A DNA stretch of 37,511 nt from an uncultured Succinivibrio sp. GTDB lineage: Bacteria > Pseudomonadota > Gammaproteobacteria > Enterobacterales > Succinivibrionaceae. Every line of letters starts with the position of its first letter. Position 1 is the stretch's first letter. Shown here piece after piece: positions 20,953-28,932 of the stretch. The notes under the pieces were generated by a model. That model was not told the DNA's origin and did not search any database. It saw only the letters and a list, made by a program, of their open reading frames with translations. The stretch spans positions 1 to 37,511 of the forward strand of contig CAAGLL010000001.1 in the NCBI GenBank assembly GCA_900770725.1, given 5' to 3'. A program made the translations under genes and the position numbers.

Positions 20953-22625
20953 GGGATCACCAGCACCTGCCCTGCGCGCAGGTGCTGCCCCTGCTTGAGC
21001 GAATTGGCCTTGCGCAGCGCCTGGACGCTCACGCCGTTGTCGCGGGCGATCTTCGCGAGGGTGTCGCCCTTCCTCACGGTCGCCGTGCGCCTTTGGCCCT
21101 GGGAGGCCTGGCGCATCGCGCTGTCCTGGCGGGACTTGATGTTCTTCAGGGGATTTTGCTCGTAGTAGGCCTGGATCCCCTTGAAGATCCTGTAGGCCAT
21201 CTGCTTTTGGTAGTTGGGCTGGTTCAACTGGATCTCCTCGTAGGAGTTGGAGAGGAAGCCTGTCTCGATGAGCAGCGAGGGGATGTCCGGGGCCTTGAGC
21301 ACCGCAAGCGACGAGTAGATCGGGCGGGACTTGTAGATGTGCGTGAACTGCCCGACGCTCTTTAGGATCTCGGAGGCGAGGTCATAGCCCTCGCTGCGGG
21401 CGTTCTGCGATGACATGTCGACTACCGCCGCCTCGAGGTACTTGTCATCCTGGGTCGAGTTGATGACCTTGCCCGCCCCGCCGATGAGCCTGCCCGAGCT
21501 GCCCTGGCGGAGGATCTTGCCGTTCTCGCGCTGGGCGCGGTTTGAGGAGAGCAGCAGCACCGAGGTGCCGCGGGCGCTGGTGCTGCCCGGGGTCGAATTG
21601 CAGTGGATCGAGATCAGCAGGTCGGCGCGGTGGCGGCGGGCGATGGCCGAGCGCGCATCGAGGTCGACGAAGCGGTCGGAGGAGCGCGTGAGCACGGCGC
21701 GCATCCTGCGGTCGGAGTTGATGTAGCCGTAGAGCGAGCGGGCGATCGCGAGCGCGACGTTCTTCTCGCGCACCCCGCGCCTGCCGGTGGCGCCTGGATC
21801 CCTGCCGCCGTGGCCGGGGTCCACGGCGATGATGAAGGGCCGCGCCACGGCGGCCACACGCACGGCCTTGGGCGGGGCGGCGGTGTCCTGCACCTCCTCG
21901 CGCGCCTCGCCCTGCTTAGGCTCCACGGTGGTCCTGACGCGGCCCTGGCCCTTGGAGCGCTCCTCGGCCTGCTCGGCCGCGTAGTCGCTGCGCAGCTTCC
22001 TCACCGCCGCGTCGTACTGCGCCGCCTGCGCCGGGGTCATCGAGCGGATCCCGCCCTCGCCCGGGGTCGAGTACTGCTCAAAGAGCCTTCTCTCGAGATC
22101 CTTGAGCGTCTGCGAGGGGGCCTTGCCGTTGCCGCGGCTTACCACCACCGAGGTCACGGTGTCGCGCACCGTCTCCTGGGAGGATGCCGCGCCTGAGGAT
22201 GATGAGGACGAAGCTTGCGCCTGGCCCGCGCCGCTGTGCGGGAAGTCGACGACCAGCCTCCAGTCGGGGTTGCCGTCGCGCGGGGAGAGCAGGAAGGCCG
22301 AGGGGGCGCCGCAGCGCCCCGATGCGAAGGTGTAGACGAGGCTTGACCCCGAGCGCCTGCCCTGCGCCTTGCCGAGGCAGGAGGAGGATGCGGCGGGGAC
22401 TGCGAGCGGGGCGCTCTTCAGGTTGCCTGGGGATTTTATGGTGATGGAAAGGCTAGATCCGCTGCGCGACTGCGACCAGGCGAGCTTGCCCGAGAGGTCG
22501 AACACCACCCGGGTCTTGTCCTGGTTTGCAAAGCTGCGCACCCCCTTGACGTCGGCTGCCTGCGAGCACGCAGGCCACAGCGCGATCGCCAAGGCAGCAG
22601 CCGCGAGGATCCTTCTTGCTTCCAC
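20949..22625 (-). CDS. amiB: N-acetylmuramoyl-L-alanine amidase, AMIN-Amidase_3-LysM type
   Basis: 558 residues with a signal peptide ending near SQA-A (about 23), an AMIN domain (about 25-130) that binds septal peptidoglycan, a Ser/Gln-rich linker, the zinc amidase domain (about 265-490) and a C-terminal LysM repeat (RTATVRKGDTLAKIARDNGV onward). Zinc ligands and catalytic residues are visible: His in DPGHGG, Glu in VREKNV, His in SIHCNS and Glu in LIETGFLSN. It cleaves septal peptidoglycan during daughter-cell separation in the periplasm. The position before mutL and after tsaE is that of amiB in E. coli; the AMIN plus LysM layout resembles AmiB. It is eight bases downstream of tsaE. Confidence 0.94.
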   Translation of the reverse strand: MEARRILAAAALAIALWPACSQAADVKGVRSFANQDKTRVVFDLSGKLAWSQSRSGSSLSITIKSPGNLKSAPLAVPAASSSCLGKAQGRRSGSSLVYTFASGRCGAPSAFLLSPRDGNPDWRLVVDFPHSGAGQAQASSSSSSGAASSQETVRDTVTSVVVSRGNGKAPSQTLKDLERRLFEQYSTPGEGGIRSMTPAQAAQYDAAVRKLRSDYAAEQAEERSKGQGRVRTTVEPKQGEAREEVQDTAAPPKAVRVAAVARPFIIAVDPGHGGRDPGATGRRGVREKNVALAIARSLYGYINSDRRMRAVLTRSSDRFVDLDARSAIARRHRADLLISIHCNSTPGSTSARGTSVLLLSSNRAQRENGKILRQGSSGRLIGGAGKVINSTQDDKYLEAAVVDMSSQNARSEGYDLASEILKSVGQFTHIYKSRPIYSSLAVLKAPDIPSLLIETGFLSNSYEEIQLNQPNYQKQMAYRIFKGIQAYYEQNPLKNIKSRQDSAMRQASQGQRRTATVRKGDTLAKIARDNGVSVQALRKANSLKQGQHLRAGQVLVIP

Positions 22626-22633
22626 CTTGTCCC

Positions 22634-23125
22634 TCAGGCCTTGAGGGCGCCTGCGATGGCGCCGAGCCTTTGCGTGCTGATGAGCGCGGATCTTACCACA
22701 GCGGTGCGGCAGCCCTGGCCGTGGGCGATGGAGACCACGGCGTCAGGCGGCGGCAGCAGGCCGCCTGCGCGATCAGGCCACTCGACCAGGCACAGCGCCT
22801 TCTTTGCAAAGTAGTCGCGCACGCCCATGTACTCGAGCTCCTCGGGATCGTGCAGGCGGTAGAGGTCGAAGTGGAAGACCTCGATGCCGCCGCAGGAGTA
22901 GGGCTCGACGAGCGTGTAGGTCGGGGACTTCACCATCCCCTGGTGCCCGAGCGCGCGGAGGATCCCGCGCGTGAGCGTGGTCTTGCCCGCCCCGAGATCG
23001 CCCTCGAGGAACACGAGCACCGCGCTGCCGCGCGATCTGGCCGCCAGGGCCAGGTCCGGGGCGAGCTGCGCCCCGAGCCTGAGCGTCATCTCCTCGCCTG
23101 CAAGTTCAAAGGTCTGCTCTGCCAT
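22634..23125 (-). CDS. tsaE: tRNA threonylcarbamoyladenosine biosynthesis ATPase TsaE
   Basis: 163 residues from ATG 23125, which has AGGAG eight bases upstream. P-loop EGDLGAGKTTLTRGIL, the following KSPTYTLVEPY switch, FHFDLYRL and LCLVEWPDRAG are family hallmarks. TsaE works with TsaB and TsaD in t6A37 formation on ANN-decoding tRNAs. Its start lies inside the last codons of nnr (20-base overlap), so expression is coupled. The C-terminal tail after VVSIAHG is a little longer than in E. coli. Confidence 0.94.
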   Translation of the reverse strand: MAEQTFELAGEEMTLRLGAQLAPDLALAARSRGSAVLVFLEGDLGAGKTTLTRGILRALGHQGMVKSPTYTLVEPYSCGGIEVFHFDLYRLHDPEELEYMGVRDYFAKKALCLVEWPDRAGGLLPPPDAVVSIAHGQGCRTAVVRSALISTQRLGAIAGALKA

Positions 23126-24611
23126 TTGCAAGTCTCCTGATGCTGTCTTCAAGGTCGGTGGGCAGCGTCCCCGCCGCCCCGTATTCTTCCTCGGCGATCT
23201 CGCCTGCCCTGGCATGGATGCAGGCCCCGAACACCGCCGCCTGGCCCTGGGGGAGCCCGCCTGCGCAGAGCGCTGCGATGATCCCGGTTAAGAGATCGCC
23301 CATGCCGCCTGAGGCGAGCGCGGGGGATCCCCCTGAGATCACCGTGGTGCGCCGCCCGTCGCAGACCACGGTGCCGGCGCCCTTGAGCAGCGCCACGCCG
23401 CCGTAGCGGGCCTCAAGCTCGCGCGCGGCGGCCAGGCGGTCTGACTCGACCTCGCCCACGGTGCAGCCTAGGAGCCTTGCCGCCTCCCCCGGGTGCGGGG
23501 TGATGATGCGGTTTGGCACCGCCTGCGGGCGCTCGCAGGCGAGGATGTTCAACGCGTCGGCGTCGAACACGCAGTCGCGCCCGGAGTCCATGGCCAGGCG
23601 CACGAGCTCCCGGGCGCGCGGCGAGGTCGAGAGCCCCGGGCCTGCGGCCACGGTGCCGCACCATGAAAGCGCCGCCTTGACGGAGGCGTCGTTGTTGAAG
23701 TCCACGGTCATGAGCTCGGGGTGGACGCAGTTGACCATGAGGGCGCAGGCGGGATCGCAGGCCACCTTCACGAGCCCCGCCCCGGCGCGCAGCGCGCCGG
23801 TGCCGGCGATGGCGGCGGCGCCGCCCATGCCGCGGGATCCGGCGATGATGAGCACCTTGCCGTTGTCGCCCTTGTTGCAGCTGCGCAGCCGCTGCGGCAG
23901 ATCGGGCACGATGTCGGCGTAGGCCTGGCGCAGAAGCGGCGAACCGCCGGTGAGCGAGCGGTCAAAGTACGGCTTGAGATCGACTCCCAGGCTGTCGCAC
24001 TCGACCTTGCCGCAGCAGTCCACCGCCTCGCCGGTGAAGAGCCCGGGCTTTAGCGCGAGCATGCAGACGGTGGCGTCGGCCTGCACGCACTCCCCGGGGA
24101 CGCAGCCGGTGTCGGCGTTGAGCCCCGAGGGCACGTCCGCGCTCACTACATAGGAGCGCGAGGAGTTTATGAGCATGATCCACTCGTCCACCGGGCTCCT
24201 GGGCGCCTCGCGCACCCCGGTGCCCAGGAGCGCGTCGATGATCGCGTCGGGCCTCGGATCGTCCCTGCCCGGGAGCAGCGTCTCGACGATGCCGCCATTG
24301 GCGATGAAGCCCTCGCAGGCGCGGCGGGCCTCGGAGCCCTCGTGCGGGGCGCCGGTCGCGAAGAGCCTGACCCCCAGGCCCTGCCCCATGAGCTCGGTGG
24401 CGGCCGCGTAGCCGTCGCCGCCGTTGTTGCCGCGGCCTGCGAAGACCCAGACGAGCCTGGCCCCGGGCACGTCCCGGCGCACCGCCTGCGCAAGGGCCCG
24501 GCCGGCCCTCTGCATCAGGTCGTAGCAGCTGCCTCCTGCGCGCGCGGCATGGGTCCTCTCGATGGCCTTCACCTCGCTCGTCGTGAACATCTGGTAGGGC
24601 AAAGCGCTCAT
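23106..24611 (-). CDS. nnr: Bifunctional NAD(P)H-hydrate epimerase/dehydratase
   Basis: 501 residues, the YjeF fusion. The N-terminal epimerase domain (about 1-215) has FAGRGNNGGDGYAAA. The C-terminal ribokinase-like dehydratase domain has GSRGMGGAAAIAGTGALRAG, ITPHPGEAARLLG and the nucleotide-binding SGGMGDLLTGIIAAL. Together they repair hydrated NADH and NADPH. It opens the conserved block nnr-tsaE-amiB-mutL-miaA-hfq. ATG 24611 has AGGAGGAA upstream. Confidence 0.96.
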   Translation of the reverse strand: MSALPYQMFTTSEVKAIERTHAARAGGSCYDLMQRAGRALAQAVRRDVPGARLVWVFAGRGNNGGDGYAAATELMGQGLGVRLFATGAPHEGSEARRACEGFIANGGIVETLLPGRDDPRPDAIIDALLGTGVREAPRSPVDEWIMLINSSRSYVVSADVPSGLNADTGCVPGECVQADATVCMLALKPGLFTGEAVDCCGKVECDSLGVDLKPYFDRSLTGGSPLLRQAYADIVPDLPQRLRSCNKGDNGKVLIIAGSRGMGGAAAIAGTGALRAGAGLVKVACDPACALMVNCVHPELMTVDFNNDASVKAALSWCGTVAAGPGLSTSPRARELVRLAMDSGRDCVFDADALNILACERPQAVPNRIITPHPGEAARLLGCTVGEVESDRLAAARELEARYGGVALLKGAGTVVCDGRRTTVISGGSPALASGGMGDLLTGIIAALCAGGLPQGQAAVFGACIHARAGEIAEEEYGAAGTLPTDLEDSIRRLANGRADL

Positions 24612-24632
24612 GTCATTCCTCCTTCCTGCCCC

Positions 24633-24673
24633 ATTCTATACGCATGCGCAAGGGGGCCAAAGCCGCTTTGGCC
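24633..24673 (-). promoter_or_regulatory. Possible nnr promoter with hairpin over the -35
   Basis: On the minus strand TTGGCC (24655-24660) and TAGAAT (24633-24638) are 16 bases apart. An 8-bp stem GGCCAAAG/CTTTGGCC (24655-24662 with 24666-24673) includes the -35. It may be an operator or chance. Confidence 0.4.
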
Positions 24674-24800
24674 ACCGCCTTCCGCCGCCTGCTTAACCGT
24701 TTCTGAACATCGGGACGCTAAAATCGCCCCGTTTTTGTGAGTGGCGGCAAGGGGCGGCATGGCGCCGCGCCCTGCCCCGCGCCAATCTGCTAACCTTTGG

Positions 24801-24826
24801 GCAGAGGGGGCGCGCCCCCTGCTTTT
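24801..24826 (+). terminator. Terminator-like hairpin in the ppgK leader (candidate attenuator)
   Basis: GCAGAGGGGG pairs with CCCCCTGC with one unpaired A, around the palindromic GGGGGCGCGCCCCC, followed by TTTTGG. It stops 20 bases before the ppgK ATG and no plus-strand gene lies upstream to need it. A control point for ppgK or the end of a short leader RNA is likely. The region 24612-24800 shows no gene. Confidence 0.5.
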
Positions 24827-24846
24827 GGACATCATAAGGAGCATCC

Positions 24847-25602
24847 ATGCAGATCCTTGGAGTTGACATAGGCGGCACCGGAATCAAGGGCGCCGTGGTC
24901 GAGACCGCCACAGGCGAGCTCGTCACCGAAAGATCCCGCATCCTCACCCCCCAGCCCGCGACCCCCGAGGCGGTGGCCGCCTCGCTGCGCGCGTTCGTCG
25001 AGCAGACGGGCTTCAACGGCCCGGTCTCCTGCGGCTTCCCCTCGCGCATCATCCACGGCACCGTGCTCACCGCGAGCAACATCGACAAGACCTGGATCAA
25101 GGTCCCGGTCGAGGAGCTGTTCTCAAGCGCGATCGGCCGCCAGGTCTTCGTGGCCAACGACGCCGACGTCGCAGGCCTCTGCGAGCTGCGGCTCGGCGCG
25201 GCCAAGGGCGTCAAGGGCACCGTGATCTTCCTGACCATCGGCACCGGCATCGGCTCGGCCATCTTCGTGGACGGGCACATGTACCCAAGCTCCGAGCTGG
25301 GCCAGCTCAAGTTCCACGGCGGCCCCGCCGAGCACTGGTGCTCGGGCCTTGTGAAGGAGAAGGAGGATCTCAAGTGGAAGGAGTGGGGCAAGCGCTTCAA
25401 CGAGTACCTCGAGTACGTGGACTACCTGCTAAAGCCCGACCTCTTCGTGCTAGGCGGCGGCGCCTCCAAGAAGTTCGAGAAGTTTGAGGAGTGCATCAAC
25501 CCGGACATCAAGGCCGTGCCGGCGGCGCACCTGAACCTCGCGGGGATCATCGGCGCCGCGCTAAACGGCGAGGATCGCATGAACAGCAAGTCCTCGCTCT
25601 GA
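24847..25602 (+). CDS. ppgK: Polyphosphate glucokinase (ROK family)
   Basis: 251 residues. It phosphorylates glucose to glucose 6-phosphate with polyphosphate (and often ATP). The ROK N-terminal phosphate loop is VDIGGTGIKGAVV, the catalytic Asp is in ANDADVAG, the second phosphate loop is LTIGTGIGSAIF. The PpgK-specific stretch SSELGQLKFHGGPAEHW, then LKWKEWGKRFNEYLEYVDYLLKPDLFVLGGG, fits polyphosphate enzymes better than ordinary ROK glucokinases, which have a Cys-rich zinc motif here. AAGGAG lies six bases before ATG 24847. It stands alone between nnr and recJ, behind a terminator-like hairpin. An intact glucokinase next to a degenerate PTS-like gene suggests PTS-independent glucose use. 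Confidence 0.93.
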   Translation: MQILGVDIGGTGIKGAVVETATGELVTERSRILTPQPATPEAVAASLRAFVEQTGFNGPVSCGFPSRIIHGTVLTASNIDKTWIKVPVEELFSSAIGRQVFVANDADVAGLCELRLGAAKGVKGTVIFLTIGTGIGSAIFVDGHMYPSSELGQLKFHGGPAEHWCSGLVKEKEDLKWKEWGKRFNEYLEYVDYLLKPDLFVLGGGASKKFEKFEECINPDIKAVPAAHLNLAGIIGAALNGEDRMNSKSSL

Positions 25603-25630
25603 CGGCGCAAGAACTGCCACTTGAATTGAA

Positions 25631-25664
25631 CGGGGTCCCGCATCGCGGGGCCCCGCTGCTTCTT
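25631..25664 (+). terminator. Terminator of ppgK
   Basis: An 11-bp stem with one G-U pair (25631-25641 with 25645-25655, loop ATC) is followed by CTGCTTCTT. It lies 29 bases after the ppgK stop. Confidence 0.75.
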
Positions 25665-25711
25665 CAGGATCCCCTTTCAATGGAGACACCTAGGCTTTGG
25701 TCGCGCCCTTC

Positions 25712-27415
25712 CTACAGCGGCTCGAGAGCCTCGAGGCGCACCTGAAGGCGCTCGGTGCCTAAGTAGCGGTTGACCTCGACTGCGTAGACCGCCCGCACCG
25801 AGATCCCAGCCTGCAGCGCCTTCTCGCGCACGAGCGCCCTAAGCCTGATGGCCTGGATCCGCTGGCCGTCCTGGTTGCGCAGGACAAAGCGCAGGTGGCG
25901 GTTTTGGATCGGCTGGACGGACATCACCTCGAACTCCCCGTCAAAGAGCGGCTCGGGGAAGCCCTCGCCCCAGGGGCCGCAGCGCTCAAGCTCGCGCGCA
26001 AAAGCGAGCGTCAGGTGCGAAGGCGGCAGCTCGCCGTCCGTCACGGTCTCCTGCACCGCCGGGCGGTCGCGGTAGCCTGAGACCAGGCGCTCGAAGGCGT
26101 CGCGGAACTCGGATAGCCCGCCGGGCCTGATGGTCGCGCCCGCGGCCATGGCATGCCCGCCGCCTGCCAGCAGCAGCCCCGGGCACTCCTCGCGCATGCC
26201 CTTTAGGATCTCGCCCAAAGGAACCCCCGGGAGCGAGCGCGCCGAGCCCTTGAGCACCCCGCCTTCCTCTCCCGTGAAGACGAAGCAGGGCACGCCGAAG
26301 CGATCCTTGATGCGCCCGGCGATGAGCCCTGCGATGCCGGGGAGCCAGCCTGGGCGGTAGAGCGTGAGCGACGCGCAATCCCCCATCAGCGATGCGTCCT
26401 CGGCGGCCTCCTTGCAGAAGACGCGCTCGTAGTCGCCGCGGCGGCGGTTTGCCATGTCAAGCTGCTCGGAGAGCTCGCCTGCGCGCCCTGGATCATCGGT
26501 GAGCAGCAGCTCGAGCGCGGGGTTGCCTTGGAGCCTGATCCTGCCTGCGGCGTTGATGCGCGGGCAGATCTCAAAGCCGATGGCCCTGGGGCTTAGCGAT
26601 GAGAGATCGCAGCGCACGCGGCGGGCCAGCGCGAGGATCCCCGGCACGGTGCGGCCGCGGCGCAGCCTCTCAAGCCCTGCCTTGACCATGCGGCGGTTGT
26701 TGGCATCGAAGGGCACCACATCGCCCACGGTGCCCAATGTGACAAGATCGAGGAAGTCCGCCATCACCGGGCGGCGGCGGGTGCGGTAGAAGCCGCGGGA
26801 GTCGAGCTCGGACCTCACGGCGCAGAGCACGTAGAAGAGCACCCCGGCCCCGCAGAGCGCCTTTGAGGGAAAGAGGCTGCCCGGGAGCTTGGGATCGACC
26901 ACGGCATAAGCCTCAGGAAGCTCAGGCGGGCACTCGTGGTGGTCGGTGACGACCAGCTCGATCCCGCGCTTTTGCGCCTCCTGCGCCGCCTCGGCGCAGC
27001 CGATGCCGTTGTCCACGGTGACGATGAGCCTCACCCCGTCCAAGGCGGCATCCTCCACCACCTTGGCGCTAAGCCCGTAGCCGCCCTCGTAGCGCGAGGG
27101 CACGGCGCACTCTACCGACCCCGGCGCGGCGCCCAGGGCATAGAGCGCGCGCTGCCCGAGGGCCGCGCCCGTGACCCCGTCAACGTCGTAGTCCCCGAAG
27201 ACCAGGGTGCGCACGCCGCCTTCGACCGCGTCGGCGATGGCCTGCGCGGCCTTGCCGATGTCGGGCAGGCTCTGGTAGTGCTCCATCCCCGCAAGGCTGC
27301 AGAAGGCGTCGGCGCTGCTCTTGACGCCGCGCCCTGCCAGCACCCGCCTTACCACGGGATCGCTTATGTCCATGAGCCCGCTCTCGTCCCCGCGGGCCCT
27401 CCTCGTTATCTTCAC
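25712..27415 (-). CDS. recJ: Single-stranded-DNA exonuclease RecJ
   Basis: 567 residues, near the E. coli length. 5'-3' ssDNA exonuclease of the DHH family acting in recombination and repair. Motifs include DYDVDG (75-80), TVDNGIGC, the DHH at 158-160 in VVTDHHECPPELP, DLVTLGTVGDVVP, and the DHHA1 motif GGGHAMAAGATI. The oligonucleotide-binding domain closes the protein (HLRFVLRNQDGQRIQAI). The start is GTG 27415 with GGAGG five bases upstream; a Met at codon 15 is an alternative. Convergent with ppgK and divergent from the EIICB-like gene, only 83 bases away. Confidence 0.96.
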   Translation of the reverse strand: MKITRRARGDESGLMDISDPVVRRVLAGRGVKSSADAFCSLAGMEHYQSLPDIGKAAQAIADAVEGGVRTLVFGDYDVDGVTGAALGQRALYALGAAPGSVECAVPSRYEGGYGLSAKVVEDAALDGVRLIVTVDNGIGCAEAAQEAQKRGIELVVTDHHECPPELPEAYAVVDPKLPGSLFPSKALCGAGVLFYVLCAVRSELDSRGFYRTRRRPVMADFLDLVTLGTVGDVVPFDANNRRMVKAGLERLRRGRTVPGILALARRVRCDLSSLSPRAIGFEICPRINAAGRIRLQGNPALELLLTDDPGRAGELSEQLDMANRRRGDYERVFCKEAAEDASLMGDCASLTLYRPGWLPGIAGLIAGRIKDRFGVPCFVFTGEEGGVLKGSARSLPGVPLGEILKGMREECPGLLLAGGGHAMAAGATIRPGGLSEFRDAFERLVSGYRDRPAVQETVTDGELPPSHLTLAFARELERCGPWGEGFPEPLFDGEFEVMSVQPIQNRHLRFVLRNQDGQRIQAIRLRALVREKALQAGISVRAVYAVEVNRYLGTERLQVRLEALEPL

Positions 27416-27464
27416 TCAAGCCTCCAGCGCCTTGCATGATACCAAACGGCGGCGGCGCCGCGGC

Positions 27465-27476
27465 CTTTGGTAGAAT
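27465..27476 (+). promoter_or_regulatory. Extended -10 promoter of the EIICB-like gene
   Basis: TGGTAGAAT gives TG-n followed by -10 TAGAAT (27471-27476), 22 bases before the TTG start. No good -35 is seen, as expected for an extended -10. Confidence 0.5.
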
Positions 27477-27498
27477 GGCCCAAACGGAGGGGCGTGAT

Positions 27499-28932
27499 TT
27501 GGATCGGTACACGTCAAAGGCGGGAGAGTGGCGCAGCTGCATGATGCTGCTGCCCGTGGCCGCGTTCGCGCTCCTGTCGGCGGCAGCCGAGCGCGAAGGC
27601 GCGCTCATGCCGCGCTCGGCGGCCTTCACTGCCTTAAGCGCCCTGATGGCGCTCTGCTTCTGCGCCATCGCCGCGCTCATCATCCCCTCGCGCCGCCGCT
27701 ACCTGCAGATGGCGTGCGTCACCGCAAGCTTCGCGCTCCTCGCCATCTTCGACTACACGCGCTTCAACTCGTATTTCCAGTACCACACCGCGTGCATCTG
27801 CTCGGCGCTCTCCTCGGCGCTGGTGTTCCTGCCCTCCGACAAGGAGGAGCGCGGCGGCGGCGACACGGCCAGGCTCTGCCTCTACGGCCTGCTCGTGCCC
27901 GCCGGGGTGCACTTCCTGATCCTCACCTCGGTGCGCGCGCTCGACTCCTTCATCACGCTCACCTTCACCTCAGGCTTCGTCACCTCGGGCCTGGCCGCCG
28001 CAGTGGTGCCCTGCTACGCGGTGATGCAGACCATGGGCGTGTCAGGCCTCATCAACGCCGTCGAGTCGCTCCAGTACCCCGATCCGCACATCCTCGCCAT
28101 CCCAAGCGCCGTGACGCTCACGAACCTCGTGAGCCTGCCTGCGGCGGCCATCGCAGGTTCGCTCGCCTCAAGAGGCGGCAGGAGGGTGTTCCTGACGCTG
28201 CTGGGCTTCCTCGCGGCCATCAGCGCCAGCTCCGGCCCCTGCGTCTCAGCCGAGCTTGCCGTGCTGCTCATCTTCTTCCCCGGGATCTACGTGCTGCTTC
28301 TGGCCTCCTCGATCTTCGCCTACCTCTGCGCCTACGCGCTGCACGCCTCGGTGGTCACGAACTTCTACCTGCTCTACCAGCCAAACCTCACGCTCATCAA
28401 GACCACCGGCTTCTCGTTTGCCAGCGCGGACCTCGCCTGCATCGCCCTCGCCGCCGCGATCCCCGCTGCGCTGCTCCTGGCCTCCTCGCTCTTCCTGCGC
28501 CGCCGCGACCGGGCCTTGAGCCGCCCCGGCCGCGCGGTGCGCGCCGTGCCGGGCGCGACGCTGCGCTCGCGTCCCGACCTCATCGCGATCGCCATACTGC
28601 GCGCCTGCGGGGGGCTTTCAAACCTTTCAGGCGTCAACCGCCAGGGCCGCGAGCTCCTGCTTGGCACCTACGACAGCTCGCTGGTGTCAGAGGACCTGCT
28701 CTCGCGCATCTGCGCCCGCCGCCCGTCGCACGACCGCGCCCGCGGCTACACCGCCTGCGACCTGGGCGCCAGCTGCGCCGTGGTCGCCGAGCGGTTGAGG
28801 GCGCTTTTGCGCCAGTGCGGGCTCCCGCCCGGCATGGCGCCGCGCGGAAGCCAGGACTTCAGCATCCGCGACTACCTGATTGCCAAGCACCAGCGTTCAA
28901 GAGGAGAGGGAAATGACCGCAGACAGCAATGA
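27499..28932 (+). CDS. PTS EIICB-like membrane protein lacking its phosphorylation and sugar-binding residues
   Basis: 477 residues from TTG 27499 (GGAGGGG six bases upstream), the same length as E. coli PtsG. Aligned by eye with PtsG it keeps the N-terminal pattern (TSKAGEWRSCMMLLPVAAFA for LQKVGKSLMLPVSVLPIAG), the LYGLLVPAGVHF segment (128-139) for IYG...LVPFGLHH, and LPAAAIA at 213-219, identical in both. The C-terminal part CGGLSNLSGVNRQGRELLLG (370-389) matches the EIIB core FGGKENITNLDACITRLR without gaps. But GITEP of EIIC is replaced by SGPCV (245-249), HH by HF, and the phosphorylated EIIB Cys by Gln382. About ten hydrophobic helices are present. Sugar transport by phosphorylation is not possible as read; a sensor or plain facilitator role is open. 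An upstream ATG at 27436 has no binding site. Its end overlaps prmA by 20 bases. Confidence 0.72.
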   Translation: MDRYTSKAGEWRSCMMLLPVAAFALLSAAAEREGALMPRSAAFTALSALMALCFCAIAALIIPSRRRYLQMACVTASFALLAIFDYTRFNSYFQYHTACICSALSSALVFLPSDKEERGGGDTARLCLYGLLVPAGVHFLILTSVRALDSFITLTFTSGFVTSGLAAAVVPCYAVMQTMGVSGLINAVESLQYPDPHILAIPSAVTLTNLVSLPAAAIAGSLASRGGRRVFLTLLGFLAAISASSGPCVSAELAVLLIFFPGIYVLLLASSIFAYLCAYALHASVVTNFYLLYQPNLTLIKTTGFSFASADLACIALAAAIPAALLLASSLFLRRRDRALSRPGRAVRAVPGATLRSRPDLIAIAILRACGGLSNLSGVNRQGRELLLGTYDSSLVSEDLLSRICARRPSHDRARGYTACDLGASCAVVAERLRALLRQCGLPPGMAPRGSQDFSIRDYLIAKHQRSRGEGNDRRQQ

